Source of the DNA: Nostoc sphaeroides
GTDB lineage: Bacteria > Cyanobacteriota > Cyanobacteriia > Cyanobacteriales > Nostocaceae
Length of the DNA: 64,000 nucleotides
Direction of reading: 5' to 3'
Assembly: GCF_003443655.1 (NCBI RefSeq)
Contig: NZ_CP031941.1
Location: 1,979,501-2,043,500 of the forward strand
The first letter of the stretch is position 1, and each line of letters starts with the position of its first letter. This document shows, piece after piece, positions 38,874 to 47,352 of the stretch. The notes below the pieces were generated by a model, which was not told where the DNA came from, searched no databases, and worked only from the letters and a program-made list of their open reading frames with translations. Made by a program: the position numbers and the translations under genes.

Positions 38874-39160
38874 GAAGTTCCGAGTTCAAAGGCTCAACCT
38901 TCGAGTAAAAAGGTGGAAGTTCCGAGTTCAGAGGCTCAACGTTTGAGTAAAAAGGTGGAAGTTCCGAGTTCAGAGGCTCAACCTTCGAGTAAAAAGGTGG
39001 AAGTTCCGAGTTCAGAGGCTCAACCTTCGAGTAAAAAGGTGGAAGTTCCGAGTTCAGAGGCTCAACCTTCGAGTAAAAAGGTGGAAGTTCCGAGTTCAGA
39101 GGCTCAACATCCGAGCAAAAAGGTGGAAGTTCCGAGTTCAAAGGCTCAACGTCCGAGTTC
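38874..39160. repeat. Tandem repeat, about seven copies of a 42 bp unit
   Basis: Unit begins GAAGTTCCGAGTTCAGAGGC and is repeated at 42-base steps from 38874, 38916, 38958, 39000, 39042, 39084 and 39126 (last incomplete). It separates the two HtrA-like genes. It is open on both strands with 14-residue periods (for example KVEVPSSEAQPSSK), yet no ribosome site makes translation likely. It is followed by AATTACG octamer repeats at 39167-39196. Confidence 0.9.
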
Positions 39161-39192
39161 CAAATTACGAATTACGAATTACGAATTACGAA

Positions 39193-40095
39193 TTATAAAG
39201 GTCGTTCGCCAACTGCGATCGCTAACTCAACTAACACCCCACCCCGGACAAGTTGCACTTTGATAGTTTTACCAATGCGATCGCTACTATTAAGCAGCGC
39301 CAGCACATCACCTGTATCGCCCACAGTTACGCCATCGAACCTTACCAAAACATCGCCAAGCAACACACCTGCATTATCAGCAGGCCCGGAAGACTCAACA
39401 TTAACGACAATTACCCCAGTTGCAGAAGTTAAATTGAGAGCAGTTTTCAGGTTATTTGGTAAACGTACAGGTTGCATTCCCACACCCAAGTAGCCTTTTG
39501 AAATGCGTCCTTTTGCCACTAATTGATCAACCACGCGATCGACTGTAGCAGTGGGAATAGTCAAAGCAGTACCACGCCGCCCCGATGTATTCATGCCTAC
39601 CACAAAACCAGCAGCATCTACGAGCGGCCCACCCGCAAAACCAGAGTAAAGGGTGATGTCTGGGCGGATGAATTGGTCAATATTCCCGCCACTCATACTG
39701 CGCCAAGCACCGCTAACCACACTCACCGCACCCATCGCCGCCCTTAAATCACCTTCGCTACCTCTTGCCAGTCCTAACACGAGATGACCAACTTTGAGCG
39801 TTTTGGCATCGCCAACTTTTGCCAGAGGAATTTCTAGATTTTCTAGTTTAAAAACAGCAATATCAGTGCTTGAGTCATGACCGATGAGTGTTACTGGTGC
39901 AGTACTACCATTTGATAAAGTGATAGTGATGTCGTCATAGCGCTGTAGTGACTCATCAGAGGTAACAATGATGCCATTACGCCAGTGAATGCCACTTGGG
40001 GAAACACGAGTACCTGCATTAACTGCAACCACAGCACTTCCAGCTTGTTCTACGGTATCAGCTAAACTGTTGGATAAAGCCAGTAATGAAGACAT
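39193..40095 (-). CDS. Catalytically dead HtrA-like protein (pseudoprotease) with PDZ domain
   Basis: A 300-residue protein with the HtrA trypsin-like fold plus PDZ domain (GVIVVNVESSGPADNAGVLL, DVLVRFDGVTVGD). The catalytic Ser is Ala154 (LYSGFAGGPL in place of GNSGGPL). The His position reads IVTSDES (Glu48 where His is expected). Only the Asp (Asp78, SSTDIAVFKL) is kept. The frame is intact and the PDZ domain well kept, which argues for selection as a binding protein rather than a dying gene. No signal peptide. It is first in a minus-strand group with the active HtrA and the NarL-type regulator, but 370 bp of tandem repeats intervene. Confidence 0.85.
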   Translation of the reverse strand: MSSLLALSNSLADTVEQAGSAVVAVNAGTRVSPSGIHWRNGIIVTSDESLQRYDDITITLSNGSTAPVTLIGHDSSTDIAVFKLENLEIPLAKVGDAKTLKVGHLVLGLARGSEGDLRAAMGAVSVVSGAWRSMSGGNIDQFIRPDITLYSGFAGGPLVDAAGFVVGMNTSGRRGTALTIPTATVDRVVDQLVAKGRISKGYLGVGMQPVRLPNNLKTALNLTSATGVIVVNVESSGPADNAGVLLGDVLVRFDGVTVGDTGDVLALLNSSDRIGKTIKVQLVRGGVLVELAIAVGERPL

Positions 40096-40371
40096 AAGAT
40101 TTTTGTGCCAACGTTATTAGATGTTCATATCGTCCCGTTTTATCAACCCAGATGACATCGGAAAAATGGGGAGAATTCATCCTAGAAAAATAGCTAGTGC
40201 CCCTTTGGGGAAGTCAAAAGTCAAATTCTTAACCCAAGCGTATTGCTTCCTGAAAGGAAAAATCTCAGTCCACTTGAGTGGACTTGAGCTATTAGCCTGG
40301 GAATTTATTCCCAGGCGGGATATCGGTCAGCACCACACTTTAACTATTGAATTAAATCTGATTCGTCAAGG

Positions 40372-40525
40372 AATAAGTAGTCAGACAGAATTAATTACAC
40401 AATGTCATTGCGAATGGAGCGAAGCGGAATGAAGCAATCCCAGCCCTTGCGATTGCTTCGCTTCTCTTCGAGACGCTAACGCGAACGCTCGCAATGACTG
40501 TAAATATTTTTGTCCGACTACTTAA
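40372..40525. mobile_element. 154 bp MITE-like element, copy 2
   Basis: Ends AATAAGTAGTCAGACAGAAT and TTTTTGTCCGACTACTTAAT match the 85 bp copy at 25675-25759. This copy carries an extra internal block (about 40415-40490, GCGAAGCGGAATGAAGCAAT). It abuts and has truncated the hemD-like fragment. Confidence 0.8.
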
Positions 40526-40776
40526 TCGATGTAATTGCCTTTAGTAGCACCGCAGAAGTAGAAAGCTTTTTAACAATGGTCAACTCGCAAAGCGATTATG
40601 AGCGCAGTATAATTGCATGTTTTGGCCCTTATACAACTGCTAATGCGCGAAAGTTGGGTGTGAATGTCTGCATCGTGGCTAAAGATTATAGTTCATTTGA
40701 GGGATTTGCTGAAGCGATGTCTACGACGGGCTACGCCTACGCAGAATTTTTTACTCTAACTTCCAGTTTACACTAA
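40526..40776 (+). pseudogene. C-terminal remnant of a uroporphyrinogen-III synthase-like (HemD) gene
   Basis: About 80 codons: DVIAFSSTAEVESFLTMVNS, then IIACFGPYTTANARKLGVNV, then IVAKDYSSFEGFAEAM. These match the conserved second half of HemD-type proteins (F-S-S-T, GP-T, A-LG-V, SSF-G). Everything upstream is replaced by a MITE that supplies only a spurious TTG. The 3' end reads into a 29 bp dispersed repeat (40714-40742). The substrate-binding first domain is gone, so it should be non-functional. The organism must hold another hemD elsewhere. Confidence 0.7.
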
Positions 40777-40882
40777 GCGCTTATTAAGGATGTAAATAAA
40801 TCAACCACAATAAACTCTAGACTAGCTGCACATAAACCCGTAGTATCAAAAATGGAGTTTATATTGAGCTAGGAATTTTTAC

Positions 40883-41194
40883 ATGGCAACTTACAAGGTT
40901 ACATTACGTATCCCAGAAGGTGAAAACGCAGGTGAACACGTAATTGAAGTCCCTGATGATGAGTACATCCTAGAGATCGCTAACGAGGAAAATGATCTTG
41001 ACTTGCCCTATTCCTGTAACGCTGGTTCTTGCTCTACCTGTACCGGGAAGCTAATTTCAGGTACAGTTGACCAATCAGATCAGAACTTCTTAGACAACGA
41101 TCAAATCGACGCAGGATGGGTTCTTACCTGTGTAGCCCGCCCCACTTCTGATTGCGTTATCGAAACCCATCAAGAAGAAGCCCTTAACGGTTAA
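40883..41194 (+). CDS. Plant-type [2Fe-2S] ferredoxin
   Basis: A 103-residue soluble electron carrier. The cluster cysteines follow the plant-type pattern in [14 protein letters not shown], with the distal Cys in VLTCVARP. It has a longer N-terminal strand ([20 protein letters not shown]) than heterocyst FdxH, so it is more likely a PetF-like vegetative or minor isoform that passes electrons from photosystem I to enzymes. AGGAATTTTTAC precedes the ATG. It is monocistronic and closed by a strong terminator. Confidence 0.95.
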   Translation: MATYKVTLRIPEGENAGEHVIEVPDDEYILEIANEENDLDLPYSCNAGSCSTCTGKLISGTVDQSDQNFLDNDQIDAGWVLTCVARPTSDCVIETHQEEALNG

Positions 41195-41351
41195 CTAAGA
41201 AATGTGGATTTAATAAAGAGCAAGTTTTGTAGGGTGCGTTATAATATTTTTCCTAGCGCACCAAAAATCTGCGGTGGTGTATAACACACTATAAAAGATT
41301 TAAAATTTTGCACTTTCCTAATAAATCTGTACAGGCTGAGTAATTCACGCT

Positions 41352-41384
41352 AAAAAGCGCTCTCCAAAAGGGGAGCGCTTTTTA
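41352..41384 (+). terminator. Rho-independent terminator after ferredoxin
   Basis: AAAAGCGCTCTCC / GGGGAGCGCTTTT stem of 12-13 pairs with one G-T wobble, a short AAAA loop and a T-run. It lies 158 bases after the ferredoxin stop. Confidence 0.85.
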
Positions 41385-41448
41385 TTTGAACTCGCGGAAA
41401 ACCCCATGCAATAGGCTTGGGGATGAATAGCGGTCTGCGAAACGAAGT

Positions 41449-41634
41449 GGAATAGATGAAATTAGTTTGCTCAAAGTCCAAGGAAAATTTATTGTCGTAC
41501 TAGTAGATATAGATTCAGGGAGATTAATAGGGTTAGTAAAAGAAAGAAAACAAATTGAAATTGAAAAAGCAATGAAAAAGTGGGGAGACAAAGTTTTAGA
41601 ACAAATAGAAGAAGCATCTGGACAGCAGGAATAA
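41449..41634 (+). pseudogene. Remnant of an ISL3-like DDE transposase
   Basis: About 61 codons in one frame: GIDEISLLKVQGKFIVVLVD, then IDSGRLIGLVKERKQIE, then WGDKVLEQIEEASGQQE and a stop. GIDEIS-(K) with VVLVDIDSGRLIGLV matches the first catalytic Asp region of ISL3-family transposases. The N-terminal zinc/HTH part and the other catalytic residues are missing, and there is no start or inverted repeat. Confidence 0.65.
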
Positions 41635-41721
41635 ATTTTTGGGGATTCACTGAAGCAAAAACTAGTACCGCTACACGGAATTAGTCATTTCTTATTTAAT
41701 TACGAATTACGAATTATTCAG

Positions 41722-42774
41722 TCAGCTTGGTGTTTGAGTTTCCAAAACTTCGTTTTTCTCTAACAAGGCAGTAGTAGCATTAACCACAATCTGTGCTGCT
41801 CCCGTGAAAAACGATCGCTCGATAGTCGCTGGAACATCACTAGGTTGATGATAGTGCGGAGTACGTAAATTTGCGGTATCTGTCACCAGCACAGCACCCA
41901 CACCTTGATACCAAAATGGTGCATGGTCGCTGCGTAGGGTGTCTGGTGTCAGTAAACCTTTAAAAGGAATTGGTAGTGTTAGGACTGATGGCATTGATTT
42001 TTGTTTATTCAGAGCAGTTGAGGGGAGCATCTGTGAGTTTTCAAAAGCACTCAGCAAAGGCAAATGTTCTGTATCACCGACTACTGCCAAAAAGTCGCCC
42101 TTGTCGCTAATTGGGTTAACAGGCAATCCAGCAGGGTATTTTTGACACCCAGTAGTGTGACATGCATAACCTACCATATCCATGACGATCGCTCCGCTCA
42201 AGTTTTGTAAGCGTGCTGTCTTGCTAACGAAAGCCTGACTACCCAAAAGTCCTGCTTCTTCTTTGTCAAAAAAAGCTAGCTGTAACGTCCGTGGCGTGGG
42301 ACGGGAACCAAGCAACCGCGCTATTTCCAGCACCACAGCTACACCACTAGCATTATCATCAGCACCAGGGGATAAAGCAACAGTGTCGTAATGCGCTCCC
42401 ACGAGAATTGCTTTAGCGGCAATGCTCGTTCCTACACGTTCGGCAAAAATATTTACACCCTCAGAGAACTTTTCCAATTTGGGCTTCCAGCCTAATTTTG
42501 TGAGTTCAGTTGTGATATAAGTGCGAGTAAGCGATCGCTCTGTTGTTGTGTAGCGTTGAAAATTCAACTTTCGGATATGAGTTAATAGCTTATTAGTAGA
42601 CACTTGCGGCGCACTATCAACTACCTTTGACTCTGGCTGTGGTTGGGGTCTTTCCACTGGAATGCGCTCAACAATTGCTGGTGACGGACGCTGTTCAAAA
42701 AATGTACTACTTCTGCTACCCACCACGGCAACTGCCATCAGCACCAACAGCATCAGCCAAATCCATTTTCTCAT
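41722..42774 (-). CDS. M28-family zinc aminopeptidase, membrane-anchored or exported
   Basis: A 350-residue protein. The N-terminal hydrophobic segment (IWLMLLVLMAVAVVGS) acts as a signal anchor, followed by a proline-rich linker. The M28 core has VGAHYDTVALSPGADDNASG (zinc His and Asp), FFDKEEAGLLGS (catalytic Glu pair) and, towards the end, SDHAPFWYQGVGAVLVTDTA (zinc His). It is probably a periplasmic aminopeptidase or peptide-processing enzyme; the substrate is unknown. No neighbour suggests a pathway. Confidence 0.92.
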   Translation of the reverse strand: MRKWIWLMLLVLMAVAVVGSRSSTFFEQRPSPAIVERIPVERPQPQPESKVVDSAPQVSTNKLLTHIRKLNFQRYTTTERSLTRTYITTELTKLGWKPKLEKFSEGVNIFAERVGTSIAAKAILVGAHYDTVALSPGADDNASGVAVVLEIARLLGSRPTPRTLQLAFFDKEEAGLLGSQAFVSKTARLQNLSGAIVMDMVGYACHTTGCQKYPAGLPVNPISDKGDFLAVVGDTEHLPLLSAFENSQMLPSTALNKQKSMPSVLTLPIPFKGLLTPDTLRSDHAPFWYQGVGAVLVTDTANLRTPHYHQPSDVPATIERSFFTGAAQIVVNATTALLEKNEVLETQTPS

Positions 42775-43364
42775 GTGATTTATCCTTGGCTTCCAGACTT
42801 AGGGTAGCGCATCTTGCCCCTGGTGACAGCTTCGCTATATCTACGCCAATAACTGATTTTTCGTGAAACTTTTCTATTTAAGATTGGCGATCGCCTACAA
42901 AATTGGATTTTCTCCTCATTTTTGATAATGATAATCAAAATCAAGGGAGGAAGAGACTCAAAGTCCTTGCTGTAAAATCTGTAAATAAAATTAATAAATA
43001 CTCTAGTTTTTGTAGCGATACATACCCAAGATTTGCGCTTCTCTGTCAATTATACGTAAAAATAACTGAAACCATTATATAGCAATAGTTTCCAGACCAT
43101 CTTGCAGGTTTTTACTTGTATCTCGGCTCAATACCATTTACCCTCAAACAGATGCTTGAATTTCTAGGTCAAGCCGTAGACCGTAACTATGGGGTAGCCT
43201 GCGAAGTTTGTTTACCATCTGGCTGATTTTGGTTGATTTTCGGGGCTTATTTATAAGCAAATCTTATTATTCACATCTCACAATCACCTTTTGTACATTT
43301 CCAAAAAAACGGTATCATACACTACTATTTTTTAGCGATCGCAGAAGTTTTCGGTCTACTGAAT
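42775..43364. other. Intergenic spacer
   Basis: About 590 bp of AT-rich sequence between two minus-strand genes. I see no gene, fold or repeat beyond isolated HIP1-like sites. Confidence 0.5.
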
Positions 43365-45698
43365 TTAGCTGCGTATCAGCTTATCTGGCAGTAAAATCAA
43401 AGTTTCCTCAATCATCTCTCGTAAGTTGGGAGTAACATTACTAGCAGTGCTGAAGCAATATACTAGTAAACTGTTTGCCTCCCAGTATTGCTGAATTAAC
43501 TGCAACTGTTCATTACTAAATTGCCAATTATAACCTATCTGTCGGTTAATTATGATCGCTTCGTTTAATCGTGTAGTCCATGATTGCCCGTTAGATTGCC
43601 ACCATGCTTTTAATATCTCTCTATCTTGTTGTGAACTAGGCAATTCATTTTTGAGGCTATGCAGAGATTCATATAAAGATGAATGATTTTGTAATAAATA
43701 ATCAATATCAAGAGCTAATTTCATAGCAGAGATCCGCTTACAAAAAATCTCTGGAGTCAAAGCTAGGCTAACAGCAATGATATGGATTAAAGCTAAATCT
43801 AAAGCTAAATCATCAGCTAATTTTCCAGCAAGATGGTTATCTAAAGATATAGCTAGAGTTTGGTTGCGCGATAAAAAATAATGGGGAGGTAGGACGAGGG
43901 TAAAGTAAAAAGCACGGATAGCAGATGGATGACAATCTGAGGTAACTGTTGAAGACTTTTGCATTACCCAAGTGAGAAAACTCTTTAATGTTTCATCGCT
44001 AACAGCTAGTTTATCAATTTGTTGCTTCATTAACTGGAATAAATTATCAAACGATCTGAGCATTTCAGATGTAAGCAAAATAACTTCACGCCAGCGCTTA
44101 TCAAACAAATGATTGGCAACTTGTTCTAATTTTTTTTGATCGCCATTAGCAACAAAGTTCCTCGCAGTGAAGTATTCGTGAAATGTTAAATGGGAAAAAG
44201 AATAAATCCCTCTAGCTTGTTCCACTAATAATCCATGCTGTAACTCTATTGCTTGAAGTACAGCTTTACTATTTACTTGTAAATCTTCTATATCAGTCGG
44301 TGCATTGGGTAACAAATAAAGATAGTCAGCTATTAATTGACAAATTTTGCTTTCTTCAAAAAAGTAATCACCTGTTTCAAAAGAAATAGCAGCTATATAA
44401 CTAAGCAATTTAATTTTCTGAGTTAAAGTTAAATTTCGGTAAATTTCATCTCTTTTTATACCTCTTGCTTCATCCCAACGTACTAGTAATAACTCTAATC
44501 CTTGTTGATAAATTTCGGAACGCTTAGTAGGAAAATCGCCTAAATATTGAAAAACTAAACAAGTGAGATTTAGTAAAAGAGGTGTAGATGCTAGGTTTTG
44601 AACCAGCCGATTTTCGGGAAGCGTTATTGTATCAATAAATTTAGAGGCTAATGTTTTTCTTAATCGGAGATTATTTTTAGCAAACGCTGCAAACCATTTC
44701 TTAGCAAAAGTTGAAATTTGTAATTTTGTAAACTCAGCAATTTCTACTTCAGCAAACCCTTTGAATTTCTGATGTCTAAATGCAATCCGACAACTAATAA
44801 TTACTATATTTTTATAAAAAATATCTAAAAAATTGCTAATTACTTTATTAATTCTATCACTATTTTTATCGGCAACTTCATCCAAACCATCTAGCAAAAT
44901 TAAAGCTTTACCTTCATGAAGTAGATATTCTAATTCTTGTTGAGTTATTTTACAAATACTAAATTCTTGAATTAAATAGCTTAATAAATAATTTTTATCA
45001 TCATAATCCATGTTTTCAGCAAAATCTTTCAGACTAATAAAAATGGGAACCCTTTGAGTCTGAAATTTACCTTGATTACAAAGGATAGCAATTGATTGTA
45101 AAAAAGTAGTTTTTCCGGCTCCTGGCTTTCCAAGTAAGATAAGCTTAGAAGATTTGTCAATAGCTTGTAAACCTGTAATTCTCTTAGTAGTAACTTCCTC
45201 GGAGTCAAATTTATCTAAAGCCTTATTATCAAATTTTTGTAAATCTGAAATATCTAGCCATCTTTGACTGTTAATTTCTTCTACGACATTGACATCAACA
45301 AATAATTCATCTAATTCTACAGTGCGAGCAACATCTAGCAACCGGATCGTACCACATTGGTGTTGAATTTTTTCTGAGTGAGCAGCACGCACTTTAATTA
45401 CTAAAGGGTCAATGATAGTAGAATTTTTACTTTTTAGTATCTGCTGAGATGCTAAGTCTTCATCTGGTTCAAATTCCAGTCTTTGAACAATATCTTCTGG
45501 TTCTAGTGCTAGAGTCAAGCAAATTTCATGGAATATTTTACGGGCAACAGGTTTGCCAGTAAAAAACTTCCAAATTGGCTGGCGACTGTCTAAACCAACT
45601 TGCCTTGCAAGATATTCTTGTGTCCAACCTTTATGATTAAAAGCCTGTTTGGCTTTTCTAATACCTTCATTTGAAGCTTGCAGAGATCGTTTAGCCAT
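43365..45698 (-). CDS. HTH-NACHT STAND NTPase, candidate antiphage protein
   Basis: A 777-residue protein. Residues 1-75 resemble a helix-turn-helix (KGWTQEYLARQVGLDSRQPI, WKFFTGKP), common at the N-terminus of cyanobacterial NACHT proteins. The NACHT ATPase has Walker A GKPGAGKTT (190-198) and Walker B LILLDGLDE (267-274). FSHLTFHEYFTARNFV (about 490-505) is the conserved helical motif that follows NACHT modules. The last 250 residues are helical with no clear sensor repeats. STAND NTPases oligomerise on sensing a trigger, and several bacterial NACHT proteins defend against phage. It stands alone, base composition is AT-rich, and there is no separate effector gene. Confidence 0.85.
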   Translation of the reverse strand: MAKRSLQASNEGIRKAKQAFNHKGWTQEYLARQVGLDSRQPIWKFFTGKPVARKIFHEICLTLALEPEDIVQRLEFEPDEDLASQQILKSKNSTIIDPLVIKVRAAHSEKIQHQCGTIRLLDVARTVELDELFVDVNVVEEINSQRWLDISDLQKFDNKALDKFDSEEVTTKRITGLQAIDKSSKLILLGKPGAGKTTFLQSIAILCNQGKFQTQRVPIFISLKDFAENMDYDDKNYLLSYLIQEFSICKITQQELEYLLHEGKALILLDGLDEVADKNSDRINKVISNFLDIFYKNIVIISCRIAFRHQKFKGFAEVEIAEFTKLQISTFAKKWFAAFAKNNLRLRKTLASKFIDTITLPENRLVQNLASTPLLLNLTCLVFQYLGDFPTKRSEIYQQGLELLLVRWDEARGIKRDEIYRNLTLTQKIKLLSYIAAISFETGDYFFEESKICQLIADYLYLLPNAPTDIEDLQVNSKAVLQAIELQHGLLVEQARGIYSFSHLTFHEYFTARNFVANGDQKKLEQVANHLFDKRWREVILLTSEMLRSFDNLFQLMKQQIDKLAVSDETLKSFLTWVMQKSSTVTSDCHPSAIRAFYFTLVLPPHYFLSRNQTLAISLDNHLAGKLADDLALDLALIHIIAVSLALTPEIFCKRISAMKLALDIDYLLQNHSSLYESLHSLKNELPSSQQDREILKAWWQSNGQSWTTRLNEAIIINRQIGYNWQFSNEQLQLIQQYWEANSLLVYCFSTASNVTPNLREMIEETLILLPDKLIRS

Positions 45699-46102
45699 GC
45701 TGATATCAGAAATTTATTCAATTCAATAATTAATTGACATCAATTGTATTTATTTTTTCAATTAGCGACAACTGAATTATTTATAGTAGTGTATGGTGTT
45801 GCGCTTTGTCAATAAAAATATAGAAATATAGTTTAATTTTTGAAAAGTTTAGTTCGATAAACTTATCTGGAGAGACAGAATTTCCAACTGGAGTTTAGAC
45901 TAAAAGCGATATGAGAGAACGCAAATAAAATGGAATTAGAGATTAAAAATATTATCTTGTCAGCCTCAAAGCATCCGCGACCTTTAACAATTATGTAGTA
46001 TACTTGCTCTAAAGAATAATACAATAATGATAATCATGAAAAGGGGTGTCTGATTGAATACAGTCCCCCTTTTGGTAGAAGGTGAGAAAAGAACTACCAT
46101 TT

Positions 46103-46276
46103 CTATAGTAAGCAATTATTAATACCTGAAACCGCTTGATTACACTGCTTGTAATGATTAGTCAAAATCGTGGTTGCGCTACGCGCAACCAGCAATTTGT
46201 CATTGGTGATCGCACTAATTTCTGGATCAGAAGCACCCGGATTTTGATAACCCGCAACTTGGGTTAATACTATAAA
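46103..46276 (-). pseudogene. Coding-like fragment without start codon
   Basis: 58 open codons on the minus strand reading VLTQVAGYQNPGASDPEISA, ITNDKLLVARSATTILTNHY and a short tail to a TAG. The amino-acid pattern looks protein-like, but there is no ATG or ribosome site. Part of it (VARSATT) is encoded by a palindromic dispersed repeat. I do not recognise the parent family. Confidence 0.3.
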
Positions 46277-46370
46277 CTACAAATATTTCAAGCGATTTTC
46301 CCCACCCAAACAAAATGGAAGTATACTATAATGCAAGAATCTTGGAAAAGCTAGTAGTAAAGCTTACCTC

Positions 46371-46490
46371 ATGGCACTTGAGCAAGTAGCTACGAGAGCC
46401 AAGATTCAAGGATTGTAACAATCTGTAAGCATTTTACTACAAAAATCAGGGTATTTAATAGAAGAGGGTGAAAAATATAAACAAGATTAA
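46371..46490 (+). pseudogene. Short coding-like fragment with one internal stop
   Basis: From ATG 46371: MALEQVATRAKIQGL, a TAA at codon 16, then QSVSILLQKSGYLIEEGEKY and a stop. A TATAAT box lies at 46327-46332, and arms GAATCTTGG (46337-46345) and CCAAGATTC (46399-46407) could close a stem around the start. It could be a decayed 39-residue gene or a structured RNA. Confidence 0.3.
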
Positions 46491-46737
46491 TCATTTGTTT
46501 TCGTGAATATTATGACTTTTTTGGTAAAAGTTGGCAAAATATAATTTAACAATTGGACTGCCAATAAAAAACCGTTTATTTGAAAAATGTTAGGTTCGGA
46601 TTTAACTTCTTTCTACCTAACCTAGTAAATAATCAGGGTTTCAATAATTCCCTAACAAAGTCATATTATTTGTAAACAACTATTTTTTATTTTTTGTCCC
46701 AAGTCAAAATTTTAGAACAGCTAATACATCTCAATTA

Positions 46738-47328
46738 ATGACAAAAATCTTAGTAATTGAAGACCAAGAAGATGTCCGTCGCGTTATTGTAGAAATGCTG
46801 ATTGCCGAAAATTTCTATGTTATGGATGCAGAGAACGGACAAGTTGGCATTGAATTAATACAAGCAGAAATTCCAGATTTGATTATCTGCGACATTACAA
46901 TGCCTAAGCTAGATGGATATGAAGTTGTTAGCTGGTCTCGTGAAAATCCAGAAACTGAAGCAATTCCTTTCATATTTGTGACCGCTAAAGCTTCTCAGAG
47001 TGATATTCGCCAAGGCATAGAATTAGGTGCAGATGATTATCTGATTAAGCCATTTACAAGAGCAGATTTACTGGGAGCAATAACAGCGAGATTTGAAAAG
47101 CAAGAAATAATTAATAGACAAACTCAAAGAAAAATAAACCAATATTACAACTACATTACTCAATCAACTAGCAATGAGTTGTGTAATTCTCTTCAGAAAA
47201 TTATGTCTATTTCCAAGAAGCTGATAGATAACTATGAATTAATGGATAAAGATGAAATCCTAAAAAATCTCAAAGAAATTTCTACTTTAAGCGAAAGATT
47301 GCAGGAAATAAATCCAAATAAATCATGA
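46738..47328 (+). CDS. Response regulator with helical C-terminus
   Basis: A 196-residue protein. The receiver domain (residues 1-122) is complete: KILVIEDQED, LIICDITMPKLDGYE with the phospho-Asp, FVTAKA, DDYLIKPF with the Lys. The C-terminal 75 residues are helical (NELCNSLQKIMSISKKLIDN) and resemble the dimerisation helices of a histidine kinase without a phospho-histidine. No DNA-binding domain. It lies 24 bases ahead of a REC-histidine kinase gene, so it is probably its partner. Confidence 0.9.
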   Translation: MTKILVIEDQEDVRRVIVEMLIAENFYVMDAENGQVGIELIQAEIPDLIICDITMPKLDGYEVVSWSRENPETEAIPFIFVTAKASQSDIRQGIELGADDYLIKPFTRADLLGAITARFEKQEIINRQTQRKINQYYNYITQSTSNELCNSLQKIMSISKKLIDNYELMDKDEILKNLKEISTLSERLQEINPNKS

Positions 47329-47352
47329 AGATACTCAACCATAAAATTAATT

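Larger units (their letters stand above)
45699..46737. other. 1 kb intergenic region with gene fragments and hairpins
   Basis: Contains a terminator-like hairpin AAAAGGGG...CCCCTTTT (46039-46073), a GGTTGCGCTACGCGCAACC hairpin (about 46174-46192), and two short coding-like fragments listed separately (46103-46276 minus, 46371-46490 plus). Confidence 0.55.

Noticed and set aside
38848..39263. Reading frames across the 42 bp array
   Set aside because: Same effect: open because the unit is a multiple of three, on both strands, without initiation signals.
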